Positions 1 through 9,991 of a stretch of DNA of 64,000 nucleotides are shown in pieces; position 1 is the stretch's first letter, and every line of letters starts with the position of its first letter. This DNA comes from CAIYTF01 sp963664845. Lineage in GTDB: Bacteria > Bacteroidota > Ignavibacteria > Ignavibacteriales > Ignavibacteriaceae. Made by a program: the position numbers and the translations under genes. The stretch is from the NCBI GenBank assembly GCA_963664845.1, contig OY761615.1, positions 4,836,001-4,900,000 on the forward strand, read 5' to 3'. The notes beneath the pieces are model-generated. The model ran no database searches. It was not told the DNA's origin and worked only from the letters and a program-made list of their open reading frames with translations.

Positions 1-1
1 A

Positions 2-742
2 GTGCAACTTGGATTTGCGAAACTATGCACCAATGCGCTTGATGCGATCTCCGATCGTGATTTCATAATCGATTTTGCACACAGCTGCTCGCTGGGGATG
101 CTCCATCTCTCGCGTTTTGCCGAAGAAGTTATTTTATGGAGTTCGCAGGAATGGGATTTCCTTGTCCTAAATGATTCCGTTGCGACCGGCTCTTCGCTTA
201 TGCCGCAGAAAAAAAATCCGGACCTTGCAGAATTAGTACGCGGAAAGACAGCGCGTGTTCTTGGTAACGATGCTTCTCTGAAAATCCTGTTAAAGGGATT
301 GCCATTAAGCTACAACCGCGATCTTCAGGAAGACAAGGAACCGTTGTTCGAATCGGTGCAGACCTGGTATGATTCGCTTTGCATAATTCAACTGCTGCTG
401 TTGAACAGTTCCATCAAAAGGGACCGTTTTGTTGCTGAACTGGACGGAAGCTTTATTCTTGCAACTGATCTGGCTGACTGGCTGGTGCTGAAGGGGATAC
501 CCTTCAGGAGTGCCCACCACATTGTTGGTGAAGTTGTAAGGTATTGTGAAGTTAATGGCAAGAAATTCAATCAGTTAGCGCTTGATGAGTTGAAAGCGAT
601 TGACGGGAATTTTGATGAATCGGTGTTCGAGGTTTTTAATGTTGCTTCTGCACTTGACAGAAAAGTGACGATTGGATCCCCCAACCCTGAGTTGGTGAAA
701 GGTGAAATTGCGAGGTGGTTGAGGGTTTGCAAAGATAATTAA
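2..742 (+). CDS. argH: Argininosuccinate lyase, C-terminal part (cut by window start)
   Basis: This is the C-terminal half of argininosuccinate lyase, which splits argininosuccinate into arginine and fumarate in the last step of arginine synthesis in the cytoplasm. The family signature GSSLMPQKKNPD, the mobile catalytic loop of the fumarase/ASL superfamily, is visible at about residue 63 of the visible part. The reading frame is open at the left edge, so the true start lies outside the window; full-length ArgH is usually about 440-460 residues and 246 are seen here. The gene ends at TAA near 742, with no clear T-rich terminator in the next 130 bases. No other arginine gene is visible on this side. 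Confidence 0.93.
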   Translation: MQLGFAKLCTNALDAISDRDFIIDFAHSCSLGMLHLSRFAEEVILWSSQEWDFLVLNDSVATGSSLMPQKKNPDLAELVRGKTARVLGNDASLKILLKGLPLSYNRDLQEDKEPLFESVQTWYDSLCIIQLLLLNSSIKRDRFVAELDGSFILATDLADWLVLKGIPFRSAHHIVGEVVRYCEVNGKKFNQLALDELKAIDGNFDESVFEVFNVASALDRKVTIGSPNPELVKGEIARWLRVCKDN

Positions 743-880
743 CACGCAATTGAAATTATGCGTTAACGCGAGGCCTGAACTTCAATGAAATCAGTATTCA
801 TACCAATATGCTCCGTTGAAACCGGGTATTTGAATTAGCGAATTCTAACCAAGCTGGCTTCTAACGGTGTCTGATTAGAA

Positions 881-1063
881 TTATAACAGTCCAAATTTGT
901 TTAGGGTTTGAGCCAAATCCGGATGGGTTTTAGCGTATTCACGTAACGCTTTTATAAGATTGCTGGTTTTGGATTCATCAGTTCTGCGATATATAACTAC
1001 ATACGCGAAATACATTATTATCAATAACGATGCAAGGATAATCGTAATTGTATCGTTGTTCAT
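881..1063 (-). CDS. Small single-span membrane protein, unknown
   Basis: A 60-residue protein with one hydrophobic segment at about residues 7-26 (ILASLLIIMYFAYVVIY) followed by a charged, probably cytoplasmic tail. It is not recognised as a named family. An AGGAAGAAAAGGAA stretch lies just before the ATG on the minus strand and supports this start. The gene is monocistronic, convergent with argH. An overlapping plus-strand frame (960-1217) lacks comparable support. The coding assignment is plausible but rests on the ribosome site and the clean membrane segment only. Confidence 0.5.
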   Translation of the reverse strand: MNNDTITIILASLLIIMYFAYVVIYRRTDESKTSNLIKALREYAKTHPDLAQTLNKFGLL

Positions 1064-1733
1064 TTTCTATTCCTTTTCTTCCTGTTCACATTGGCTCAAC
1101 CACTGGATACCAGATTTATTACTACGCCGTAGGCAAACATTCTTATTATATCAACGGTTGATTTGTAATTCACAGAAATATCGAAAATCACGAAACACAA
1201 TGCAACTGCATAAATAAGGTATCTGAAAACCTGTTCTCGTGTCTCTTTGGACATGCTTATACATCCATCCGGAAAATCCGAAAATAAACACTTTTCAGCA
1301 ATCGATTATTTATATCTGATGAACTCATGTTCGCCCAAGCAACTATAAATGCCTTCACAAGCTAATTCAAGCAATTTATTCTTATGGTGAATAAATTACT
1401 ATAAAAATATGCAAATACCAATATATCCAAGCCGATACCAGCAATATTTGATCTGCCAATTTTATCATTGCCGAAAAAGCACCTGATAACGAGTGATTAT
1501 GTAGCAGGTATGCCGTTAAATGGAATATCGAAAATTACCCTGTAGTGGCCGCTTAAAAGCGGGGCATATCTGATTCATGAAATAGAGTTTTTGGGGTGTT
1601 TATGTCTGAAATGCCACTGGCTGCACTTCTTTTGAGTCAGTTGCATCTGTGCTGAGCGGGTGCTATTTTCGAATAGCCAATTTGATACAACATCGGACAG
1701 TGGATGTTATAATGCAAAATCGAAAGGAACCCT
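1064..1733. other. Intergenic stretch, about 670 bp, no recognised gene
   Basis: No convincing gene is seen. The sequence is A+T-rich with scattered stops in all frames. A short perfect hairpin (CCGCTT, loop AA, AAGCGG) lies at 1549-1562 without a T-run. The right end should hold the promoter of the barrel gene at 1734. Confidence 0.4.
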
Positions 1734-2420
1734 ATGAAAAAAAGTTCGCTAATCCTTTTCTCAATCATCTTTCTGACTATTTCAATAAACGCACAGATAA
1801 AATATGGGGTGACGGGTGGAGCCAATTTTTCCAAATTTATTGGAAAAGATTCCCGCAATTTTAATTTTCGTACCGGTCTGTCAGCGGGTGCTTTTCTTGA
1901 ATACCCCATTAACGAATACTTTTCTTTTATACCACAACTTCTGTATTCGGTAAAAGGTGCTTTCTCCCCGGCCCAACCATCATTGGCTACAACCGCGAAA
2001 AGAATAAAAGGGAATACACCAACCGGGGCGGTGAGTGGGGGAGTGGACTTCGCATATGATGTCGATGAAAAATACGAGTATGTCGATATTCCTTTGTTTC
2101 TCAACTATTCACTTAAATTCGGCAAAACAGACAGAATAATGGCGTTTGCCGGGCCTTCAGTTAATTTCCTGCTCAGGGCGCAGTACATTGGCAAATTCAA
2201 TTCTTCCGGATCACTTGCTGATGTCACCCAGACTATCTCCGATCAAAAGAAGCTTGATCTGGTCTTTGTATTTGGTGGCGGTGTCGGTTTTGAATTAGTA
2301 AAACATGAAGCAGCAGTTTCCTTTCGTTATGGGTTTGGTTTCTCCCCGGTTGATGACAGTGTGCACGGTTATGATGTGAAGAACAGTTATTTCTCGGTTA
2401 TGGCGGGGGTGTTTTTCTAA
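1734..2420 (+). CDS. Outer-membrane beta-barrel protein (PorT-like, OMP_b-brl_2 type)
   Basis: A 228-residue exported protein. Residues 1-20 form a signal peptide ending near INAQ, followed by IKYGVTGGANFSKF, the glycine/aromatic first strand typical of the small outer-membrane barrels common in Bacteroidota. The rest alternates polar and aromatic residues with turns (YVDIPLFLNYSLKFG, FAGPSVNFLL, VFGGGVGFEL) and ends in a terminal strand closing with phenylalanine (FSVMAGVFF), as expected for BAM substrates. AGGAACCCT precedes the ATG. The specific role is unknown; PorT-like barrels include T9SS parts, but nothing here identifies it as such. Confidence 0.72.
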   Translation: MKKSSLILFSIIFLTISINAQIKYGVTGGANFSKFIGKDSRNFNFRTGLSAGAFLEYPINEYFSFIPQLLYSVKGAFSPAQPSLATTAKRIKGNTPTGAVSGGVDFAYDVDEKYEYVDIPLFLNYSLKFGKTDRIMAFAGPSVNFLLRAQYIGKFNSSGSLADVTQTISDQKKLDLVFVFGGGVGFELVKHEAAVSFRYGFGFSPVDDSVHGYDVKNSYFSVMAGVFF

Positions 2421-2708
2421 TATACTCCGGTTGACCGTCTTATGAACATTAGCGGTTGAACACCCTTAAATCGGTTTAAGCTTTCGCTTTTTCCCTCTAT
2501 ATGAGGATATCTCAAATGAATTTGAACGCACACGCCCCACGGAGCGTGATCCCGTTGGGAGATAACACGGATTTGAACAGATTTCCGCGGATAGAAATTC
2601 GAAATTCGACTTTTGAGACAGCTTCATAGTGCGAAGCGGTAGTACTTCCCAACTGTTTTAATGCTTAATATTCTTCAGAATTCAAAGCGGTGAACTTGAG
2701 AAAAGTAA

Positions 2709-2740
2709 AAAAAAGCCATCCCGTGCGGGATGGCTTTTTT
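2709..2740. terminator. Strong bidirectional intrinsic terminator
   Basis: Perfect inverted repeat with 15-base arms (AAAAAAGCCATCCCG / CGGGATGGCTTTTTT) around a TG loop. It has an A-run on one side and a T-run on the other, so it can stop transcription both from the barrel gene (plus) and from the convergent cargo-protein gene (minus), whose stop lies at 2786. Confidence 0.9.
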
Positions 2741-2785
2741 ACATAAAAACTATGAAATCAATCTAAATCAGATAAATGAGTGATC

Positions 2786-5080
2786 CTATTTGAGCAAATT
2801 CATCTTCTGAATTGAAGTGAATGCACCTGATGTCATCTTGGCGAAGTAGATTCCGCTGGTGAGGCTGGATGCATCGAATGTTGCTTCGTAAGTTCCGTTG
2901 TTGAAGAAACCATTTGCAACCACTGCAACCTGCTGCCCGGTGATGTTGTAAATCGAGATGTTGACTGAAGCTGCGGTTGCAACACTGAATCTGATCTTGG
3001 TTGAAGGATTGAACGGATTTGGATAATTCTGTTCCAGTTTGAAAGATTCAACTTTGCTGCTTCCTGATTGTGTCTTGATCCCGGTAGCATTTGTTTTTGA
3101 AATCATTCTTGCCATGCCGCCTGAGCCCGCATTGAAGAAACTGGGCATGTTGCTCTGATTTGCAGCTGATACGGTAGCAATGTTGACAATTGACGTATCG
3201 CGTGTTGCACTGCCTGTAAAGGGGCATAAGTTAACCTGACCTGAACCTGTCATTTTTCTCACAATCAATTGTCCGGTAACAACGCCTGCGGGGAAGGTGA
3301 GGTCTGCTTTGGGAGCCAAAACTGAAGCTTTAACGTCAATGCCGGAGATATTCAGAGTTTTTGCTTCATAGAAGTTTAAGAGTACTTTGTCTTTTGTTGT
3401 GCCGTTAACTTCAAATCCGCCGAATAGTCTTGAATCGGTTCCGCTGATATTTACTATTACGGTCGAACCGGAAGGTACATTGACCGTAAAATTGTTTGTT
3501 GCAAGAAGCTGGCTTCCATCAACATCGAACACGTTAAAATCGTTTCTTGATCCATTGCACTCAACACTGTGATTGGGGAGATAACTTGCTGTATCGGTGT
3601 GTGCCAAAGCTGCCAATTGAGCAGATAAGTTTTCGAGATAAAGTTTTGCAGCAGGGAAATTGATGATGCTGTCTTTTACAATTCCGTCATCTGCAGAGAA
3701 ACCGGTAGTTGAAGTAATATAATCCTGATAAACTGCTTTTCCATTATACACTCTGCCAACCATATAAGTCAGGTGACCGCCGACAACAAGAACGTTTCCA
3801 GAATGTTCAGGGAGCTGATCGCCCACGCTGTAACCACTAAGGTCTGCGTAGCCGCCAACTGCAAGTTTGCCCTGCGTATCGGCTGAAGGCTGAATGAGGG
3901 TGTCAATAACGAACAGATTGTAATCTGAAGCTGCGCCAAGTGTGAATGAATTTGCGCTTGGATTGGAGTATACCACTTTAGTTTGAATAACCAAGGTAGC
4001 TGAGTCGCCTGCATTCAGGTTGCCAACTGTCCACAATCCGCTTGCTGCACTGTAAGGGCCGCTTGGGGTGCTGGAAAGGAAAGTGAGGATTGCAGGAAGC
4101 TGATCGGACACTACAACATTTTGTGCCTGCGCAGTTCCGATGTTTTTAACTTTGATAGTATAGTTAACGATATCTCCGTTGTTGCAAGTAGTTTTGTCGG
4201 CAGTTTTGGAGACGACTAATTTGATCTCATCAAACCAGGTGCAGGTTCTTGAAATGGTTCTGGATGCAATTGTAGGAGTTGCCAAAATCAGTTTTTGTTT
4301 GCCATTGGGGTTCGCAACGTGATAATATTTGGTTCCGGCTGGAATGCCAACGGTGCCGGTAGCGGTAATTGTTGCTGAGGTATGTCCTGATGCCGGAGTA
4401 AGCGTGATTACCGGAGAAACGCCAGTTGCACCGGTTACGGTAGTCAACGTGCTCAGGGTGCCTGAAGAAGTAGAAAGGGTGATGGCGACATTAGGCATTG
4501 CGATTCCCATATTGTCATAAGCCTGAACGGTGAACTGTATGGGTGAACCGACGGTGAAAGACTGTGGGGGTATCACAATTGCAAAAGAGTTAAGGCTGAA
4601 TACGTGGGCATGCAGGTTTGCGTCTGCAATGATTGCAGCGGCTCTGGTCTTTACGCTTGCATCAACATTGGTGACCAAGCTGACGTCGAGGCCGTCTGAA
4701 AAGTGCCACAGAGAGAGCTGAACTGCTCCTGCTTCAGCTTCTGCAGTGCTCAACGAACCGGTATAAGGAAGAGCTTTGAAAGGGTAGTAGTTGTTGAGAA
4801 TATAGGTTAAAACGCTGTCAGTTGCGCTTACATCCTGATATTGTTCATTGTAGGCGAGTGCGTGGTTAATATCGATGCAGTACAAGTTTGTTGGGTTTCC
4901 GCCAACCGTTGCTGCAAGGGTACCGCAATAAACGGTTTCGCTATAGGGAGACGGAAGGGTAACGCTGATTACCTTTGCCGTTCCAGTTACTGTAGCAATG
5001 CTCTCAATTCCAGCAAAGGCTGAGAATGATAAAAGCATGTTTACGAGAACAATAACAACTAATTTACTAACGGTTTTCAT
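2786..5080 (-). CDS. T9SS-secreted surface protein: thioester domain + DUF11 + choice-of-anchor A domain
   Basis: A 764-residue secreted protein. The signal peptide (1-23) ends in FSAFA. Residues 45-160 resemble a thioester domain: YCID with Cys68, then AVQLSLW with Gln121 and Trp125, the Cys...Q-x-x-x-W spacing that makes an intramolecular Cys-Gln thioester in Gram-positive adhesins. An Ig-like segment follows (170-290), then a DUF11 repeat (290-370, SKTADKTTCNNGDIVNYTI), then a choice-of-anchor A region (about 375-610, FTLGAASDYNLFVID and GKLAVGGYADLSG). The C-terminus (about 680-764) is a T9SS type A sorting domain (LEQNYPNPFNPSTKI). It probably sits on the cell surface and could bind a ligand covalently; this is inference. 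It is transcribed alone; the ATG at 5080 gives a clean signal peptide. Confidence 0.82.
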   Translation of the reverse strand: MKTVSKLVVIVLVNMLLSFSAFAGIESIATVTGTAKVISVTLPSPYSETVYCGTLAATVGGNPTNLYCIDINHALAYNEQYQDVSATDSVLTYILNNYYPFKALPYTGSLSTAEAEAGAVQLSLWHFSDGLDVSLVTNVDASVKTRAAAIIADANLHAHVFSLNSFAIVIPPQSFTVGSPIQFTVQAYDNMGIAMPNVAITLSTSSGTLSTLTTVTGATGVSPVITLTPASGHTSATITATGTVGIPAGTKYYHVANPNGKQKLILATPTIASRTISRTCTWFDEIKLVVSKTADKTTCNNGDIVNYTIKVKNIGTAQAQNVVVSDQLPAILTFLSSTPSGPYSAASGLWTVGNLNAGDSATLVIQTKVVYSNPSANSFTLGAASDYNLFVIDTLIQPSADTQGKLAVGGYADLSGYSVGDQLPEHSGNVLVVGGHLTYMVGRVYNGKAVYQDYITSTTGFSADDGIVKDSIINFPAAKLYLENLSAQLAALAHTDTASYLPNHSVECNGSRNDFNVFDVDGSQLLATNNFTVNVPSGSTVIVNISGTDSRLFGGFEVNGTTKDKVLLNFYEAKTLNISGIDVKASVLAPKADLTFPAGVVTGQLIVRKMTGSGQVNLCPFTGSATRDTSIVNIATVSAANQSNMPSFFNAGSGGMARMISKTNATGIKTQSGSSKVESFKLEQNYPNPFNPSTKIRFSVATAASVNISIYNITGQQVAVVANGFFNNGTYEATFDASSLTSGIYFAKMTSGAFTSIQKMNLLK

Positions 5081-5249
5081 GAGCTGCCTTATTTGATTGG
5101 TTTAACTGAAGTAATATTATCCAAATTCGTGCCAGCAATGAAAAGCTGAATTTAGCGTTTTTTTATGGGTATTAAGCGGTGCGATATACGTGTCTATGTC
5201 GCAGAATGATACAATTTCTTGTTTTGAGTGAGCTAGTGAAGGGGCCGCA

Positions 5250-8200
5250 CTAATCCAGATATTGCTGGATCTTTTTGAGCAGATCGGATTTGGAGAATGG
5301 TTTAGCAAGATAGTCGGTGCATCCGGATTCGAGAAACTCTTCACGATCACCCTTCATGGCAAAAGCAGTGATGGCAATGACAGGGGTGTTTTTATACTGT
5401 TCAGATTCCCTAAGAACCCGGGTGACGTCCAATCCGCTTATTCCCTGACCAAGGTTTATGTCCATAAGGAGCAAATCATAATGCTTGCCCGATACCAATT
5501 CCAAGGCATCTTCACCCGAGCCAGCTACTTCCAGATTGTAGTTTTTGTGCAAAAAATATGAGATAACTTCGGCGTTAACCATATCGTTTTCAACAAGCAG
5601 GATGCTTGCTTTTTCATTCTTCGGCATATCCGGAATTGGCGGTTCTTCTTCCAGTTTGGGTGCTATTTCCTCCTGTGGGGCAGTGCTTCCCTTTTTGCCG
5701 TTCATAGGTAGACGAACGATGAATGATGAACCTTTACCCAATTCACTCTCGACCAAAATCTCACCATTCAATTTTTCGACGAAACGCTGTGTCAGGGTTA
5801 ACCCAAGACCAGTGCCTTCAAAACTACGGTTAAAACCTTCGCTTACCTGACGGAATTCCTCAAAAATGATCTTTTGATCAGCTTCGGATATACCAATTCC
5901 GGTATCGGAGACTTTAAGCTCCAGATAAGCGACGTTCAATTTATTGACCACACCACAGAAAACATCAATGCCGCCTCTGCGCGTATACTTGATTGCATTA
6001 TTAATGAGATTAGTAGCTATATGTCTGAATAGTTTTACATCAGTTTCGATACATAGCTCCGCATGAGCGAAATGTGGTTGGAGAGGGAGTCCTTTGAGCT
6101 TGGCAGCGGAATCAAACAGTGTGAGGACTTCGTTTAATATTTCGATTACGTTGACAGATGTAAGCTGGATATCAACTTTTTGTGCCTCAAGGCGGGAGAG
6201 ATCCAGAATGAGGTTTAAGGTTTCAAGGAGTCGTGTTCCACTGCGGTAGATGGTAGAGCCAATGTTTTTAATATCTTCATCCGCAAACTCATCCCTTAGC
6301 ATAGTTGAGTAACCGAGAATACCGATCATCGGTGTTCTCAGTTCATGACTCATATTTGCAAGGAAGTTGGATTTCAAACGGTTCATTTCTTCGGCATTAT
6401 CTTTAGCAGCCACGAGTTGGTTTTCCATGGTCTTTCTATCGGTAATGTCTTCCTTGATTGCCAGATAATTGGTAATAACACCGTCAGCATTCCGGACGGG
6501 AGAGATTGAAGCAAGTTCCCAATAGAATTCGCCGTTTTTGCGTTTATTACATAATTCCCCTCGCCAGATATCGCCTTTACTGATCGTTTCCCACAAATTT
6601 TTGTAGACAGCCGGATCAGTTTTACCGGATTTCAGAATGCTGGTTTTCTTTCCTTTAACATCGCTTACTGCATACCCTGTCAGTACTTCAAAAGCCGGAT
6701 TTGCATATTGGATCATTCCATTGAGATCGCTTATAATAACAATGTTGGGGCTTTGTTCAATTGCCAGGTTTAATTTCAGGTTTTCCTGTTCAACAAACAT
6801 TTCCTTGGTGACATCCCTGATGATTGAGCATAGAAGGTTTGTATTGCCGGATTTAATGGGGAATGAAATCACATCCGCCAAGTGGAGCTCACCGGATTTA
6901 TGCCGGATTGAAATACGTCTTGCCCTATAATTGTATGCTCCAAGATTTTGCTCAAAGTATTCTTTATGCTTGAGCATCAAAACATCTTTGGTCATGCTTT
7001 GGCTAAGTTCTTCAGGCAAGACAGAGTAATGAATATCAACAAAACTCATTTGTAACACTTCTTCAGCTTTATAGCCTGTCATTTGCTCGAGTGCGTGGTT
7101 CCAGTCAACAAGTTTTCCATTTTCATCAACCAGAAGGATCCCTTCATAGGCATTTTCGAAAATGCTCCTGAATCTTTCCTCGCTTTCGCGCAGAGCCTGT
7201 TCTGCCTGTTTGCTGTTTTCGATATCGGTGAGGATTCCCTGAATACCGATAGGTATGCCATTTTCAATATAAGGAAGTGCCTGAGCCCTGACCCATCGAT
7301 AACCTGATATGAGGGATTTTATCCTGAAGTCTTCAGGACCGGCAAAAACCGCAAGAGCTTTATAGAACTGCTGTTGTATATGATTGCTGTCGTGTGGGTG
7401 TACAAAATCAACGACCCTTTTTCCTGTGATGTTTTCCGGGACGTAACCGGTTAACTGAGTAATAACCGGACTGACATAGACGAGTTCACCAGTTTTTGAA
7501 ACCCGGAAAACGACGTCGCTAATGTTTTCAACCAGATTTTTGTAGCGTTCCTCGGAATCGAGAATTTTGGCCGCACTTGCTTTTTGATCGGTGATGTCGA
7601 GGCAGGCGCCAATGTAACCGGCGAAATTTCCATCAAGGTCATTATAGGGGTGTCCAATATCAACTATCCAGTGGAAATCGTCGTCCCCCGCAGTCATTTC
7701 GTATTCGAAATCATATGCCAATCTGCTTTCAAAGCAATTTTTGAAATGCAGGGCAACTTCTTCTTGTTTTTCAGGACGCAGGGAATTGAGCCAACCTTCT
7801 TTGTAGTTAGCATTCTGGCTTAATCCCCTGAATTTTAAATAGGTTTGGTTATAGTATATAGGCTCGCCGATCTGGTTAGTCATCCAAATCATAACCGGGA
7901 AGTCCTCGAAAAGCTGCAGGTAGAAATCTCTGGCCTGGCGGATGGATTTTTCCGACTCCACCCGTTCGGATATATCGCTTGTAATGCCGCTTATTCCGAT
8001 AAAATCGCCATTGTCATCAAATATAGGTGTTTTAACCGTTTCTGTCCAGAACGGCTTGCCGTTTTTACTGGATTCTTCAATGATGGTGTGTGGATGTTTG
8101 GACTGGATAACTTTTTCATCCATGGCGTTATAGGTGGAAGCAAGGCTTTCATTGACCAGTTCAGAGTCGGTTTTCCCGAAAATTTCCTGTTCTTCAGTTT

Positions 8201-8981
8201 TTTCAAGCGCATCAACGAAGCGTTGATTTGCCATTATATACTGAAGGTTTTTATCTTTTAGCCAGATCATCTGCGGGATGCTTTCAATAAGCGCCCGAAG
8301 ATAGGCGGTGCTTTCGGAAAGACGGGATTCGACATTTTTCAGTTCGGTAGCATCGCTAAAAACGATGAATGACCCCTCATATTGAGCGGATTCATTGAAC
8401 TTGGGTGTTGCCGTGACCTGAAGTGATCTGGTTCTTCCGTCGCCGCTTTTAATCTTTATTTCATATTGGTTACTAAAGCCGAGTTTTCGCAGGTTAATCT
8501 GGGCGATATTTTTTTTGTTTTCAGCCGCATCGAGGAATTCACTGAAGCTTCGCCCCAGGAGTTTCCCAGGTTCCACGGCAAATATTTCATCAGCCATTTT
8601 ATTGGCAAAAAGTATGTTTTCATCCGCATCAACAATGGATACACCCTCATTCTGGTTTTCCAGAAGCAGTTTATAGTTTTCCATTTTTTCGCGAATTTCT
8701 TTTTCCTCAGTGTATAATACGCGATATTTATTGGCATCTTTGACGAACCATCTGAAGAGCACAACGGCGAGGGCTGCGGTGAGCAAAGTGAAGAACGACA
8801 GTAATAACGTAAAAGCTTTTACCAATTCGGGGTGGGCGCTAGAAGCGAAAAACAAATAGCCGTAAATGATCAGGCAAAATGACGTAATTCCTATTACACT
8901 GCCTATGACAAAACGCGGGAGTTTGCTCCCGGAAGTTTTATTTTCGTCTGCCAGAAAGGAATTAAGCCCGAATTTTTTCAT
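5250..8981 (-). CDS. Membrane hybrid histidine kinase with six PAS domains and a C-terminal receiver
   Basis: About 1,243 residues. Two membrane spans lie near residues 25-45 and 55-80, followed by six PAS/PAC units (about 105-850; repeated endings such as ITSDISERVE, LDITDQKA, IIRDVTKE, IKEDITDRK). Next comes a HisKA domain with the H-box NMSHELRTPM (about 880), a HATPase with GTGLGLTL (about 1075), and a receiver whose acceptor Asp is in LLLMDINLG, with Lys in YLAKPFS. It should autophosphorylate on His and pass phosphate to its own receiver. The longest frame begins with TTG at 8993; the ATG at 8981 is preferred. No partner regulator lies next to it and the signal is unknown. Confidence 0.92.
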   Translation of the reverse strand: MKKFGLNSFLADENKTSGSKLPRFVIGSVIGITSFCLIIYGYLFFASSAHPELVKAFTLLLSFFTLLTAALAVVLFRWFVKDANKYRVLYTEEKEIREKMENYKLLLENQNEGVSIVDADENILFANKMADEIFAVEPGKLLGRSFSEFLDAAENKKNIAQINLRKLGFSNQYEIKIKSGDGRTRSLQVTATPKFNESAQYEGSFIVFSDATELKNVESRLSESTAYLRALIESIPQMIWLKDKNLQYIMANQRFVDALEKTEEQEIFGKTDSELVNESLASTYNAMDEKVIQSKHPHTIIEESSKNGKPFWTETVKTPIFDDNGDFIGISGITSDISERVESEKSIRQARDFYLQLFEDFPVMIWMTNQIGEPIYYNQTYLKFRGLSQNANYKEGWLNSLRPEKQEEVALHFKNCFESRLAYDFEYEMTAGDDDFHWIVDIGHPYNDLDGNFAGYIGACLDITDQKASAAKILDSEERYKNLVENISDVVFRVSKTGELVYVSPVITQLTGYVPENITGKRVVDFVHPHDSNHIQQQFYKALAVFAGPEDFRIKSLISGYRWVRAQALPYIENGIPIGIQGILTDIENSKQAEQALRESEERFRSIFENAYEGILLVDENGKLVDWNHALEQMTGYKAEEVLQMSFVDIHYSVLPEELSQSMTKDVLMLKHKEYFEQNLGAYNYRARRISIRHKSGELHLADVISFPIKSGNTNLLCSIIRDVTKEMFVEQENLKLNLAIEQSPNIVIISDLNGMIQYANPAFEVLTGYAVSDVKGKKTSILKSGKTDPAVYKNLWETISKGDIWRGELCNKRKNGEFYWELASISPVRNADGVITNYLAIKEDITDRKTMENQLVAAKDNAEEMNRLKSNFLANMSHELRTPMIGILGYSTMLRDEFADEDIKNIGSTIYRSGTRLLETLNLILDLSRLEAQKVDIQLTSVNVIEILNEVLTLFDSAAKLKGLPLQPHFAHAELCIETDVKLFRHIATNLINNAIKYTRRGGIDVFCGVVNKLNVAYLELKVSDTGIGISEADQKIIFEEFRQVSEGFNRSFEGTGLGLTLTQRFVEKLNGEILVESELGKGSSFIVRLPMNGKKGSTAPQEEIAPKLEEEPPIPDMPKNEKASILLVENDMVNAEVISYFLHKNYNLEVAGSGEDALELVSGKHYDLLLMDINLGQGISGLDVTRVLRESEQYKNTPVIAITAFAMKGDREEFLESGCTDYLAKPFSKSDLLKKIQQYLD

Positions 8982-9269
8982 AAAACTATACAAACAGGGA
9001 ATTCTTTCAGAAGAAATACACTATTGAGAGCTGAAATGTGTGCAGTCAAGACAAAAATGTGTTGAGCAACGTAAGCAATTGTTTTTAGAAAAATATATGC
9101 CAATTCTGAGTCATTATTTACGGAAAATCAGGAATATAACTTACTTATATTATCGAAATTAATCAGCCAATATTTTAGTAAACGTTTAAATAGATTGTTT
9201 TTTTATGTTAAAAGTTGAATGTTGAATAGTTTAAGTAAGGTCTCGAAGCGCAAAATGGCAGAAAAAGAC

Positions 9270-9989
9270 TCAATTGCAGCAGTTTACAGGGTTCTCTTTT
9301 CCTGTATGAGGCATTTTTGCATTCATTTTTGGGCTTAAATAGGGAATTCCAAGATTCAAACCGCGAAGGATGAATAAAACCGCGAAAATGATGGATAAGA
9401 CCGGAATCAGTTTATGGGCAGAGAGTCTTCCTCGGGATTTGAGCATGGAAGGAAGCAGAGAGGCGATTAACAAAGCCGGAACAGTACCTATACCAAATAA
9501 AAACATGAATAATGCCGATTCCATGGCTGAACCGCTGATAAGGGAGGATCCTAAGCCCAGATAGACAAATCCACAGGGGAGAAAACCATTGAGAAACCCA
9601 ATAACGGTGAATGAAGCAGGGTTATTACTCTTGAGGAATTTTGAAAACAGGGAGCGAAGCCCGGAGAATATTCGGTCAACGAATTTGAGCTTTAGCAGTA
9701 TTCCCGGTTTAAAAAGTGAAGCAATACCAATAAGCAGCATAATAACACCGATAGCTATGGATATGGCCTGCTGCAGGCCAAAAAAGCGGAAGGTATCGCC
9801 AATGAGGCCCGTGAAAAGGCCAAGCAGTGCATATGCAGTTGCTTTTGAGATGAAATAGAGGAATTGTTTGGCGGCAAAAATGGCTTTGGATCTGGATTTC
9901 CAGGGGAGAGCCAATGCAATGGGTCCGCACATACCGATACAGTGCAAACTTCCAAGAAAACCAAGAAGAAATCCGCTGAAAAGATACAT
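9270..9989 (-). CDS. Sulfite exporter TauE/SafE family (UreH-like) membrane protein of the cbb3 operon
   Basis: An integral membrane protein of about 239 residues with six or so spans. The N-terminal motif GSLHCIGMCGPI is characteristic of the DsbD/CcdA-like SafE family found at the end of cco operons, where it is thought to help copper or thiol handling during oxidase assembly. It is the last gene of the leftward cco operon. The reading frame can begin at a TTG (9995) overlapping the ccoH stop as TTGA, or at the ATG at 9989; the ATG is chosen. The C-terminus ends in a Cys-Cys pair (NCCN), a possible metal ligand. Substrate is not shown by sequence. Confidence 0.82.
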   Translation of the reverse strand: MYLFSGFLLGFLGSLHCIGMCGPIALALPWKSRSKAIFAAKQFLYFISKATAYALLGLFTGLIGDTFRFFGLQQAISIAIGVIMLLIGIASLFKPGILLKLKFVDRIFSGLRSLFSKFLKSNNPASFTVIGFLNGFLPCGFVYLGLGSSLISGSAMESALFMFLFGIGTVPALLIASLLPSMLKSRGRLSAHKLIPVLSIIFAVLFILRGLNLGIPYLSPKMNAKMPHTGKENPVNCCN

Positions 9990-9991
9990 AC

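Noticed and set aside
960..1217. 85-codon plus frame over the small membrane protein
   Set aside because: No ribosome site or motif; the minus-strand frame has both a ribosome site and a clean membrane segment.
7845..8261. 138-codon plus frame inside the hybrid kinase gene
   Set aside because: Antisense shadow of a strongly supported kinase with PAS motifs on the minus strand.
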